Source: Actinomycetes bacterium (GTDB lineage Bacteria; Actinomycetota; Actinomycetes; Nanopelagicales; Nanopelagicaceae). Taken from it: 27,080 nt of DNA. The stretch is taken from positions 1-27,080 of the forward strand of contig BJFZ01000017.1 of the NCBI GenBank assembly GCA_014190175.1. Direction: 5' to 3'. Under the pieces are notes generated by a model. That model made no database searches. It saw only the letters and a list, made by a program, of their open reading frames with translations, and was not told the DNA's origin. The position numbers and the translations under genes are program-made. This document shows, piece by piece, positions 6,242 to 13,807 of the stretch; the first letter of the stretch is position 1, and each line of letters opens with the position of its first letter.

Positions 6242-8080
6242 ATGTGCGGGATTATCGGCTATTCCGGTCGCAATCAGGTGCTACCAATTATTATTGAAGG
6301 TTTGCGCAGGCTTGAATATCGTGGTTATGACTCCGCTGGAGTTGCCTTAATTACCACTGATGGAATTTCAACAGTTAAGCGGGCTGGAAAATTAGCCGCG
6401 TTGGAAGGTGCGTTGGGCAAAGTTAATTTGCCACCATCGATAACTGGAATTGGACATACCAGATGGGCAACTCATGGTGCTCCTAATGACCGCAATGCCC
6501 ATCCACATCTAAATCCATCTCAAGAGTTAGCAATTATTCATAACGGCATTATTGAAAATTATGTAACCCTTCGGCGAGAACTTGAGTCAGATGGACATGA
6601 GTTTCTCTCTGAAACTGATTCAGAGGTTGTTGCACATCTACTAGGCCAAGCATATGAAAAATGTGGTGGGGATTTGGCAGAGGCGATGCGGCAGACTTGT
6701 AAAAGATTAGATGGTGCATTTTCTTTAGTTGCGGTCCATGCTAAATCTCCAGATCAAGTTGTTGGAGCAAGACGTAATTCGCCATTAGTAGTAGGAGTAG
6801 GAAATAGCGAAAGATTTCTTGCCTCTGATGTCGCAGCGTTCATTGAATACACTTCAGCTGCAATAGAACTTGGCCAAGATCAAGTTGTGCTGATCACCCC
6901 AGATACCGTGAGCATTACTGATTTTTTGGGAAATAAAGTAGAGGGGCGCGAATTTAAAGTCACTTGGGATGCCGCTGCAGCTCAAAAAGATGGCTATCCA
7001 CATTTTATGGCTAAAGAAATTATGGAACAACCAAAAGCTATAGCCGATACCCTCTTGGGCCGCCTCGATGAAAAAGGAAAATTAATTTTAAATGAGATTC
7101 GAATAGCTGAAGAAGATCTTCGTGATGTTGAGAAAATAATTATTATTGGATGTGGATCAGCTTTTCATGCCGGAATGATTGCAAAATATGCGATTGAACA
7201 TTGGACCAGAATTCCGGTCGAAGTAGAACTTGCTTCTGAGTTTAGATATCGCGATCCGATAATCGATCGAGGGACCCTAGTTATCGCAATTTCACAATCA
7301 GGTGAAACTATGGATACTTTAATGGCACTGCGTCATGCCAAAGATCAACGGGCAAAAGTATTAAGTATTTGCAATACCAATGGATCGACAATTCCAAGAG
7401 AATCAGATGGAGTGCTTTATACCCATGCTGGACCTGAAGTTGCTGTTGCGTCTACTAAAGCGTTCTTAACTCAGATTGTTGCTTCATATTTAATCGGTCT
7501 ATACATTGCACAAGTGCGGGGACTTAAATTTTCAGATGAGATCAGAAAGATTTTGGCAGAGTTGCAAGAGATGCCTGGGAAAATTGAACGTTTTCTTGAA
7601 ACTCGGGAATCAATTAGCAAATTAGCCCTTGAATTAAAAGAAGTTAGTTCAGTGCTATTTCTGGGAAGACATGTTGGCTATCCAGTCGCCCTAGAAGGTG
7701 CACTTAAATTAAAAGAGTTGGCATATATGCATGCAGAAGGATTTGCTGCTGGCGAATTAAAACATGGCCCGATTGCTCTTATCGAAGCAGGAACTCCAGT
7801 AGTTGTGGTTTTGCCTTCACCAAGCTCACCGATTTATCAGAAAATGTTAAGCAACGCCCAAGAGGTGCAAGCGCGAGGCGCCATGACAATTGTGATTGCC
7901 GATGAGAATGATCTTGAAGTGAAAGCGGCACATATTATTCGTATTCCTACCTGCTCTGTGCTCTTGCAGCCGCTCCTTAGCATTTTGCCACTTCAAGTTT
8001 TCGCATATGAAATGGCAGTTGCTAGAGGCCTAGATGTGGATCAACCACGAAACCTTGCCAAATCTGTAACGGTTGAATAG
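6242..8080 (+). CDS. glmS: Glutamine--fructose-6-phosphate aminotransferase (isomerising)
   Basis: GlmS makes glucosamine-6-phosphate from fructose-6-phosphate and glutamine, the entry point to amino-sugar synthesis. The protein is 612 aa, the normal length. Removal of Met exposes the N-terminal nucleophile Cys2 (MCGIIGY); the class II glutaminase domain continues through RRLEYRGYDSAG, TRWATHG and the HNGIIENY motif. Two SIS sugar-isomerase domains follow, with SQSGETMDT and KLKELAYMHAEGFAAGELKHGP visible, ending with the conserved DQPRNLAKSVTVE. The ATG at 6242 is preceded by an agagggga-type SD. It is followed after 2 bases by a PAP2-type phosphatase. Confidence 0.98.
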   Translation: MCGIIGYSGRNQVLPIIIEGLRRLEYRGYDSAGVALITTDGISTVKRAGKLAALEGALGKVNLPPSITGIGHTRWATHGAPNDRNAHPHLNPSQELAIIHNGIIENYVTLRRELESDGHEFLSETDSEVVAHLLGQAYEKCGGDLAEAMRQTCKRLDGAFSLVAVHAKSPDQVVGARRNSPLVVGVGNSERFLASDVAAFIEYTSAAIELGQDQVVLITPDTVSITDFLGNKVEGREFKVTWDAAAAQKDGYPHFMAKEIMEQPKAIADTLLGRLDEKGKLILNEIRIAEEDLRDVEKIIIIGCGSAFHAGMIAKYAIEHWTRIPVEVELASEFRYRDPIIDRGTLVIAISQSGETMDTLMALRHAKDQRAKVLSICNTNGSTIPRESDGVLYTHAGPEVAVASTKAFLTQIVASYLIGLYIAQVRGLKFSDEIRKILAELQEMPGKIERFLETRESISKLALELKEVSSVLFLGRHVGYPVALEGALKLKELAYMHAEGFAAGELKHGPIALIEAGTPVVVVLPSPSSPIYQKMLSNAQEVQARGAMTIVIADENDLEVKAAHIIRIPTCSVLLQPLLSILPLQVFAYEMAVARGLDVDQPRNLAKSVTVE

Positions 8081-8082
8081 AA

Positions 8083-8766
8083 ATGGCTGCAGAAAACCGT
8101 CAATCTCAGGTTCAGATAACAAGGCGAACACCAGATCGCTTAGTTAGATTTGCCGCGTTTTTTATAGTTATTTTTTTCGTGATAACTGAGCAAGTTGTAA
8201 ATGATGGACCATTGCTTAGTTTGGATCAATCTGTTGCAAAATGGAACCGACCAATACTTCCAGGTTGGGGAGATTGGGTTGTTTACAATCTTGACCACTT
8301 GGGATTGCGTGGACTCACAGCATCTTTATTGCTTTCACTTGCAATCTACCTCGGCTGGAAATTTAAAAGTTGGCGGCCATTTAACCTTTCGGTAATTTCT
8401 TTGATTGCATTAAATGTAGTAGTTGGATTAGCTAAGTTGGAGTTTGGAAGAACTAAACCACGATTAAATGTGGATTTACTTTATGTGGGAGGTATGTCCT
8501 ATCCAAGCGGACATGCTTCTAATGCTATTTTGACTTGGGGTTTGATTGCTTATCTTTACATTCAATATGCCCAACCTAGATTAAAAATTGTCAGAGCAGC
8601 CGCTATTTCCGTAGTTGTCATTAGCGCAATAGTTTTTTCGGTGTCAATTTTTAGGAATACGCATTGGGTCTCAGACCTAATTGGTGGTCTTGCGATTGGA
8701 ACTGCACTGCTGATGTTAATAATTGCAGTCGATCGCAGCATTCCTTCACGTAGAAGCAACCTTTAA
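8083..8766 (+). CDS. PAP2-family membrane phosphatase
   Basis: Small integral-membrane protein (227 aa) with about five or six hydrophobic segments (near 22-38, 77-91, 101-116, 148-162, 172-190, 199-215). PAP2 enzymes remove phosphate from lipid phosphates or diphosphates; in this setting the likely substrate is undecaprenyl diphosphate or a related lipid, by inference from neighbours only. Motif 2, PSGH, is intact (141-144, His144), and motif 3 keeps its His194 and Asp198 (THWVSDLIGG). Two arginines of the consensus are replaced: motif 1 (K-x6-R-P) reads K118...K125-P126, and the Arg six residues before the motif-3 His is Ser188. The catalytic histidines remain, so activity is possible but the phosphate-binding environment is unusual. 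Confidence 0.85.
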   Translation: MAAENRQSQVQITRRTPDRLVRFAAFFIVIFFVITEQVVNDGPLLSLDQSVAKWNRPILPGWGDWVVYNLDHLGLRGLTASLLLSLAIYLGWKFKSWRPFNLSVISLIALNVVVGLAKLEFGRTKPRLNVDLLYVGGMSYPSGHASNAILTWGLIAYLYIQYAQPRLKIVRAAAISVVVISAIVFSVSIFRNTHWVSDLIGGLAIGTALLMLIIAVDRSIPSRRSNL

Positions 8767-8769
8767 AGT
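8764..8769 (+). promoter_or_regulatory. Possible -10 element for a leaderless acpS transcript
   Basis: TAAAGT ends 6 bases before the acpS ATG at 8776, and there is no SD between them. That spacing fits the leaderless genes common in actinobacteria. TTCCTT at 8741-8746 lies 17 bases upstream as a weak -35. It overlaps the stop of the upstream gene. Confidence 0.4.
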
Positions 8770-8775
8770 ACCCCC

Positions 8776-9138
8776 ATGAGTTCACAAATAGGAATAGATC
8801 TAGTTGATCTGGCACGATTTGAAATTTCACTTGCCAGGACTACTGGTTTAAGTAAACGATTATTTACCGATCGTGAGATAGCGCAGGGAAGTAATCGAAA
8901 TCTACCCTTGCACCTAGCAGGAAGGTTTGCCGCTAAAGAAGCGCTCGCAAAAGCGTTAGGACTCCCTCCTGGTCTTTCGTGGCATGAAGTTGAAGTACTC
9001 CGTCTTGAAAGTGGTCGCCCTAACTTTGAATTTAGTGGGGGAGTTTTAGCTTTAGTGACAGATAAAATAGTAAAACTTTCCATTTCTCACGACGGTGGTT
9101 TTGTAATCGCAATGGTAATTATCGAAAGTATAAATTGA
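8776..9138 (+). CDS. acpS: Holo-[acyl-carrier-protein] synthase
   Basis: AcpS moves 4'-phosphopantetheine from CoA to the conserved serine of acyl carrier protein, activating fatty-acid synthesis. At 120 aa it has the size of the trimeric AcpS family. The Mg-binding Asp is residue 8 in GIDLVDL, and the second metal/CoA motif FAAKEALAKALG carries Glu55. The rest (LSWHEVEVLRLESGRPNF, then LSISHDGGFVIAMV) follows the family closely. No SD precedes the ATG; a -10-like TAAAGT at the right distance suggests leaderless translation. The stop overlaps the start of alr by one base (TGATG). In related genomes an NAD(P)HX repair gene often lies in this neighbourhood; none is present here. Confidence 0.95.
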   Translation: MSSQIGIDLVDLARFEISLARTTGLSKRLFTDREIAQGSNRNLPLHLAGRFAAKEALAKALGLPPGLSWHEVEVLRLESGRPNFEFSGGVLALVTDKIVKLSISHDGGFVIAMVIIESIN

Positions 9139-10256
9139 TGTATGCCCCAAATGTTGCCTATGTAAATTATCAAAATATTTCAGATAATGTTGCGCAAATT
9201 TGTGCGGTAATCAAAAAGCCGGTGATGGCAGTTGTGAAAGCTGATGCTTATGGTCATGGATTGATTAAATCATCGCACGCTGCACTTCTCGGCGGAGCTA
9301 AGTGGTTAGGCGTTGCGTTGTTATCTGAAGCGTTTGAGATTCGTAAGGCCGGAATTGCAGCACCAGTGTTGGCATGGCTTACCCCACCAGGTGCTGATTT
9401 TGAAGGTGCCATCAAAAATGATATTGATCTGTCCATTTCATCTATGCAACAGTTGCAGGAAATTTATGCCGCTTCGCTAAGAATTGGATTAATTGCCAGA
9501 GTGCATCTCAAGGTTGATACTGGAATGAGTAGAGCAGGTGCACTTGATGAGTTTCCTGAAATAGTCAGTGAATTAAATCGTCTCACCGCTGCCAACGAAA
9601 TTGAGTTGGTGGGAACTTGGTCCCACTTAGCTTGTGCTGATGAGCCGGCCCATCCATTAAACGCAGAACAGATCAAACGGTTCAACAGTGCGCTTGAGTA
9701 CATGAACGATGAAGGTTTGAATCCAGGAATCCGTCATCTTGCTAACTCCTCAGCCATTATTGGTTTGCCTGATGCAACTTTCGATCTTGTTCGCGCCGGA
9801 TTACTTATTTATGGATTGTCTCCAACTAATGTTCCGCCAAGAAATATCTCCCTAAAACCGGCCATGGAGTTGAGGGCTCGTCTTCTACTTGTAAAAAATA
9901 TTCCACCAGGAGCAACTGTTGGATATGGCGCAACCGTAAAAGTAGAGCAGGAAACAAAAATTGGCATTGTTGCTTTTGGGTATGCTGATGGGTTACCAAG
10001 GTCAACAGATGGGACCGCTTATTTTCTACACAACAACTTGCCTGCACATTTAATTGGCCGGGTTTCAATGGACCAATGTGCAATTGATTTAGGAATCGAC
10101 TCGATCGCAAAAGCGGGAGATGAAGTAGTAATTTTCGGAGTAAAACCACTGGCAAATGAATTAGCTAAAGCAGCTGGAACAATCTCATATGAGATAGTTT
10201 CGGGTATTGGTTCCAGAACTCCTAGAATCTCATTAAATTCAGCATCGGAGGTGTGA
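9138..10256 (+). CDS. alr: Alanine racemase
   Basis: A PLP enzyme that interconverts L- and D-alanine for peptidoglycan crosslinks. The start is taken as the ATG at 9138, which shares its A with the acpS stop; the in-frame TTG at 9135 is less likely. The product is 372 aa, normal. The PLP-binding lysine is residue 34 (VVKADAYGHG); the catalytic tyrosine of the other subunit is Tyr263 in VGYGAT; the GYADGLPRS motif follows at 281-289; and SMDQCAIDL lies near the C-terminal beta domain. Its 3' end carries a good SD (ggagg) for the ABC ATPase that starts 2 bases later, so the transport genes appear to be read through from the envelope genes. Confidence 0.97.
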   Translation: MYAPNVAYVNYQNISDNVAQICAVIKKPVMAVVKADAYGHGLIKSSHAALLGGAKWLGVALLSEAFEIRKAGIAAPVLAWLTPPGADFEGAIKNDIDLSISSMQQLQEIYAASLRIGLIARVHLKVDTGMSRAGALDEFPEIVSELNRLTAANEIELVGTWSHLACADEPAHPLNAEQIKRFNSALEYMNDEGLNPGIRHLANSSAIIGLPDATFDLVRAGLLIYGLSPTNVPPRNISLKPAMELRARLLLVKNIPPGATVGYGATVKVEQETKIGIVAFGYADGLPRSTDGTAYFLHNNLPAHLIGRVSMDQCAIDLGIDSIAKAGDEVVIFGVKPLANELAKAAGTISYEIVSGIGSRTPRISLNSASEV

Positions 10257-10257
10257 C

Positions 10258-11043
10258 ATGAGTGAACTTTTAAAAGTGGAGGGTTTATCTGTCACATTTG
10301 GCGGCTTGAAGGCGTTGAATGATGTGTATATCGAATTACATAAAAATGAAGTCCTTGGATTGATCGGTCCAAACGGTGCCGGTAAGACCACCCTATTTAA
10401 TGCAATCTCTGGTTTAGTTCCTCCTTCAACTGGGAAATTTTCACTTGAAGGAAAAAATTCACCTTGGCCAAAAACTCATCAATTAGCAAAGTTGGGCATA
10501 GCGCGGACATTGCAAGGCGTTGGATTATTTTCTGGCCTAACCGCCTTAGAGAATGTAATGGTTGGGGCAGAAGCGCATGCAAGTAATGGTTTTTTTGCAG
10601 ATCTTTTTGGTACATCGGGTAAATCAGAAGCAAAGCTAAAAGCAAAAGCTCACAAAGCACTTGCTTGGGCTGGCGCGACAGGGTTTGCCGATAAATTACC
10701 AAGCCAATTAACTTATCCAGATTCCAAGAGAGTGGCACTTGCACGAGCCCTGGTCTTAGAGCCAAAAATATTATTATTGGATGAGCCAGCAGCAGGATTA
10801 GGTCAAGATGAAATTGAGAAGTTAGCTAATTTAGTTTTGCAGTTGAAAGAGTTTTATTCAATTATTGTGGTTGAGCACAATGTTGAATTCGTAAATAGAA
10901 TCTCAGATCGAGTATACGTTTTAAATTTTGGTGAAGTTATTGCAAGTGGACCTTTTGAAAGAGTAAGGCAGGACCCTGCGGTAGTGGCTGCGTACCTAGG
11001 TACATCAACTCCTGCAGATATCAAATTAGGTAGTGGGAATTAA
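10258..11043 (+). CDS. HAAT-type ABC transporter ATP-binding protein (LivG-like)
   Basis: First ATPase of a branched-chain/hydrophobic amino-acid-type importer. It has Walker A GPNGAGKTT (37-45), the Q-loop Gln86 in IARTLQGVGLFSGLTALENV, Walker B LLLDEP (172-177) and the H-loop His207 (VVEHNVEFV), plus the LivG-specific long insertion between the Q-loop and the signature. The ABC signature is degenerate: where LSGGQ or LivG's usual LSYGQ should stand, residues 151-158 read LTYPDSKR before VALARAL. The partner ATPase keeps a canonical signature, so one of the two ATP sites may be weak. ATG at 10258 with ggagg 5 to 9 bases upstream. The substrate cannot be inferred from the ATPase. Confidence 0.92.
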   Translation: MSELLKVEGLSVTFGGLKALNDVYIELHKNEVLGLIGPNGAGKTTLFNAISGLVPPSTGKFSLEGKNSPWPKTHQLAKLGIARTLQGVGLFSGLTALENVMVGAEAHASNGFFADLFGTSGKSEAKLKAKAHKALAWAGATGFADKLPSQLTYPDSKRVALARALVLEPKILLLDEPAAGLGQDEIEKLANLVLQLKEFYSIIVVEHNVEFVNRISDRVYVLNFGEVIASGPFERVRQDPAVVAAYLGTSTPADIKLGSGN

Positions 11044-11045
11044 TC

Positions 11046-11765
11046 ATGAATGCACTAATCGTTAGTGATTTAGTTACAAATTACGGCCATGTTCGCGCTC
11101 TAGATGGAGTCTCTTTTATCGCTAACGCTGGAGAAATTACAACAGTGATTGGTGCAAATGGCGCTGGCAAATCTACTTTGTTGCGCACAATCTCCGGGTT
11201 AGAAAAAGCCAAAAGTGGAACCATAAGTTGGGGAGATTCGGAGATAACAAATCTCGCACCGGAGGCGATCGTACGTTTAGGTGTTGCTCACGTTCCAGAA
11301 GGTCACGCAGTAATTCCAACTTTTTCAGTACTAGAAAATATTGAGATGGGTGCACTTTTTAGAAAGCGAAAAAATTCAAGTGATGTAAAAGTTGCAATTT
11401 CAGAGGTATTGGATTTGTTTCCTAGGTTAGCTGAACGAGTTAAGCAAAGTGCAGGATCTCTTTCAGGGGGAGAGCGGCAGATGCTCGCTATTTCTAGAGC
11501 ACTTGTCTCAAGACCTGAACTTTTATTGCTTGATGAGCCATCGCTAGGTTTGGCGCCACTTGTAGTCGAACAAATTATTCAAAGTATTAATCAACTTAGT
11601 CAAAGTACCGGCCTCACAGTTTTACTAGTAGAACAAAACGCAAATACTGCATTAGCTGTTGCTGACCATGGAGTTTTGTTAGCGCTAGGCAAAGTTGTAT
11701 CAGATCAACCTGCTGCAAAAATGCGTGCTGATTCTGCCCTTCGAAGTGCGTACTTGGGGTATTGA
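11046..11765 (+). CDS. HAAT-type ABC transporter ATP-binding protein (LivF-like)
   Basis: Second ATPase of the importer, 239 aa, the usual LivF length. It has Walker A GANGAGKST (36-44), the LivF-type VPEGHAVIPTFSVLENIEMGA region (about 83-103), a canonical signature LSGGERQ (139-145) and Walker B LLLLDEP followed by SLGLAP, then an H-loop at VLLVEQN in which Gln stands where many ABC proteins have His; this Q is common in LivF. It starts 2 bases after the LivG-like gene, and its stop overlaps the next start by one base (TGATG). It would pair with the LivG-like ATPase and the two permeases on the inner face of the membrane. Confidence 0.94.
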   Translation: MNALIVSDLVTNYGHVRALDGVSFIANAGEITTVIGANGAGKSTLLRTISGLEKAKSGTISWGDSEITNLAPEAIVRLGVAHVPEGHAVIPTFSVLENIEMGALFRKRKNSSDVKVAISEVLDLFPRLAERVKQSAGSLSGGERQMLAISRALVSRPELLLLDEPSLGLAPLVVEQIIQSINQLSQSTGLTVLLVEQNANTALAVADHGVLLALGKVVSDQPAAKMRADSALRSAYLGY

Positions 11766-12670
11766 TGAATACATTTATCAGCACTCTCATAACTGGGACT
11801 GCCAACGGAGCAATTTTTGCTTTGGCAGCTCTTGGCTTGGTAATCGTTTGGCGTGGTGCGGGTGTTGTTAATTTTGCCCAAATGGGTCAAGCAATGTTCA
11901 CCACTTATATTGCATCGAATTTAATTAATTCTGGGAACTCATATTGGCTAGCTTTTATCATCGCTTTGATATCTGGATCCATACTTGGAATGGTTATTGA
12001 TTTATTGATCATGCGTCCGCTGGCACATAAGAAAAGTTCATCATCCACTGAGACCCTCGCAGCAACAATTCCAGTTATCGCTTCCCTTGGAATTTTGGCG
12101 ATATTGCAAGCGCTAGCCGGAATATTTTGGGCAGGAGAAGAACGCGGATTCCCTACTCCATTTAATAGTTTCTACTTTAAAAATGGTGACGGCACTCTTC
12201 CATTTTCAGCATTTAATCTTTTTGTAATTGGTGTTGTATTAATAGTCTTACTTTCACTCTCCTATTTTTTCACTCAAACTGGTTGGGGCTTAGGGATGCG
12301 CGCTGCTGCACTTAACCCAGAGGTGGCGAGATTGAGCGGAATTAAAGTCAGCCGAATGCGAACTTTAAGTTGGGCAATATCTGGAGCCGCCGGATCTTTA
12401 GCTGGACTACTTATTACTCCCAGCACTAATTTATCTCCAAATACTTTAGATTTGATTTTGATCATCGCTTTCACTGCTGCAGTTGTTGGCGGCTTGGATA
12501 GCCCGCTGGGTGCGGTAATCGGTGGATTAATTCTTGGAATTGGAATTTCCTTAGTAACTACATACGGATCGCCAGAAAATGTTTTTCTAGCAATTTTGTT
12601 TCTATTGCTTGCGGTTCAATTAATTAGACCAAATGGTATTTTGGGTGGAAAGCAGGTGCGCCGTGGATAG
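11765..12670 (+). CDS. HAAT-type ABC transporter permease (LivH-like)
   Basis: Integral membrane subunit of the importer, 301 aa. The ATG at 11765 overlaps the upstream TGA and is preferred to the TTG one codon earlier. The LivH pattern is clear: an N-terminal TANGAIFALAALGLVIVWRGAGVVNFAQ stretch, several hydrophobic helices, and the cytoplasmic loop GLGMRAAALNPEVARLSGIKVSRMRTLSWAISG that couples to the ATPases, then GGLDSPLGAVIGGLILGI. It overlaps the next permease gene by 8 bases, so the two partners of the membrane heterodimer are made together. Confidence 0.93.
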   Translation: MNTFISTLITGTANGAIFALAALGLVIVWRGAGVVNFAQMGQAMFTTYIASNLINSGNSYWLAFIIALISGSILGMVIDLLIMRPLAHKKSSSSTETLAATIPVIASLGILAILQALAGIFWAGEERGFPTPFNSFYFKNGDGTLPFSAFNLFVIGVVLIVLLSLSYFFTQTGWGLGMRAAALNPEVARLSGIKVSRMRTLSWAISGAAGSLAGLLITPSTNLSPNTLDLILIIAFTAAVVGGLDSPLGAVIGGLILGIGISLVTTYGSPENVFLAILFLLLAVQLIRPNGILGGKQVRRG

Positions 12671-13646
12671 AAACAAAAAGATTTGGCGCAAGAATTTGAT
12701 TAAAACTTTAATATTGGGAGCGTTTCTACTCCTTTTGAGTTTTACATTTGATGCTTACAATCAAGGCCAATTAGCTTTGGTGTTGATGCTTTTTATTGGT
12801 GTACTTTCACTTACAGTTTTAACTGGAGCTTCTGGACAGATTTCACTCGGTCAAGGTGCGTTAATGGCGGTCGGTGGATATTCAAGCGCATCGATGATTA
12901 CAAATTTAGGTGCCCCAATCTGGGTTGCATTTCTGGCAGCAATATTTGCTGCAGGTATTTTTGGATTAATTCTGGGAGCAGCCGCAGCAAGAGTTTCCGG
13001 CCCATACTTGGCTGGCACTACTTTAGTAATTGCACTTGCTTTACCTTCTGTAGCAAATAGATTTGAATCTGTTTTAGGTGGAGATGTTGGTTTAATTGTT
13101 GACTTTGGAACACCTCCTACTTGGATTAGCAATTTAATTGAAGTTGGATATGAACAGTGGCAACTTTGGGTTTCTTTACCTGTTGCATTAATCGCTTTGT
13201 TCTTTATCTCTAATTTAATGGCAGCCAGAGCTGGGCGGAGTTGGCAAGCTGTTCGCGATGATGAGATCGGCGCTGCAGTAAGCGGAATTCCCGTAGCGCG
13301 AACAAAAGTTATTGTCTTTGTAGTCAGCTCTGCGATCGCCGGTCTTGGTGGTGCGCTTTATGGATTACGAGGCTTAGTAGGACCGAGCGTTTACCCAGTT
13401 TCACTTTCCTTGACTTTGTTAACCGCAGCAATACTTGGTGGAGTCGGAAGCATTGCTGGTGCATTTATTGGCACTTTAATTGTGGTTTTTCTCCCCGATC
13501 TAATTGATTGGGCGATTTCGGGTCTGGCCGTATCAGAACAGATATCTAATTATTTACCCGCCCTGCTGACCGGGGTATTGCTCTTGGCTACGATCATCAT
13601 CAACCCAGCTGGGGTTATGGGCTCTCATCACCGCGGAAAGCATTAA
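12663..13646 (+). CDS. HAAT-type ABC transporter permease (LivM-like)
   Basis: Second membrane subunit, 327 aa from a GTG at 12663 that overlaps the LivH-like gene by 8 bases. An upstream in-frame start at 12633 would overlap by 38 bases and has no family support. It has the LivM hallmarks LTGASGQISLGQGALMAVGGYSSA near the N-terminus, a set of hydrophobic helices, and the coupling loop AGRSWQAVRDDEIGAAVSGIPVARTKVIVF followed by SSAIAGLGGALYGL and LLTAAILGGVGSIAGAFIG. After its stop comes a 161-base spacer before the binding-protein gene. No strong terminator is visible there, so read-through is plausible. Confidence 0.93.
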   Translation: MDRNKKIWRKNLIKTLILGAFLLLLSFTFDAYNQGQLALVLMLFIGVLSLTVLTGASGQISLGQGALMAVGGYSSASMITNLGAPIWVAFLAAIFAAGIFGLILGAAAARVSGPYLAGTTLVIALALPSVANRFESVLGGDVGLIVDFGTPPTWISNLIEVGYEQWQLWVSLPVALIALFFISNLMAARAGRSWQAVRDDEIGAAVSGIPVARTKVIVFVVSSAIAGLGGALYGLRGLVGPSVYPVSLSLTLLTAAILGGVGSIAGAFIGTLIVVFLPDLIDWAISGLAVSEQISNYLPALLTGVLLLATIIINPAGVMGSHHRGKH

Positions 13647-13807
13647 GCCACCCCTCAGATTATGCTCAAATATTGAAATAATGGGCGATTTGTCGGATTA
13701 CCTGTTCACCCTTTGGCAACCTTCTAGTAACTTACTCTTTGTAGCGGCTCAAGCCGTCCCTGCCCGGAGCACCGCGCAGTCAACAGATAGAGAAAAGAGT
13801 CATCGAA

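Noticed and set aside
9826..10155. 109-aa minus-strand open frame inside alr
   Set aside because: Entirely within conserved alr coding sequence; Leu/Gln/His-rich translation typical of a shadow frame.
13647..13807. Promoter or terminator between the LivM-like and LivK-like genes
   Set aside because: TTGAAA (near 13673) and TTGGCA (near 13723) could be -35 elements, but neither has a good -10 at proper spacing, and no stem with a T-run was found.
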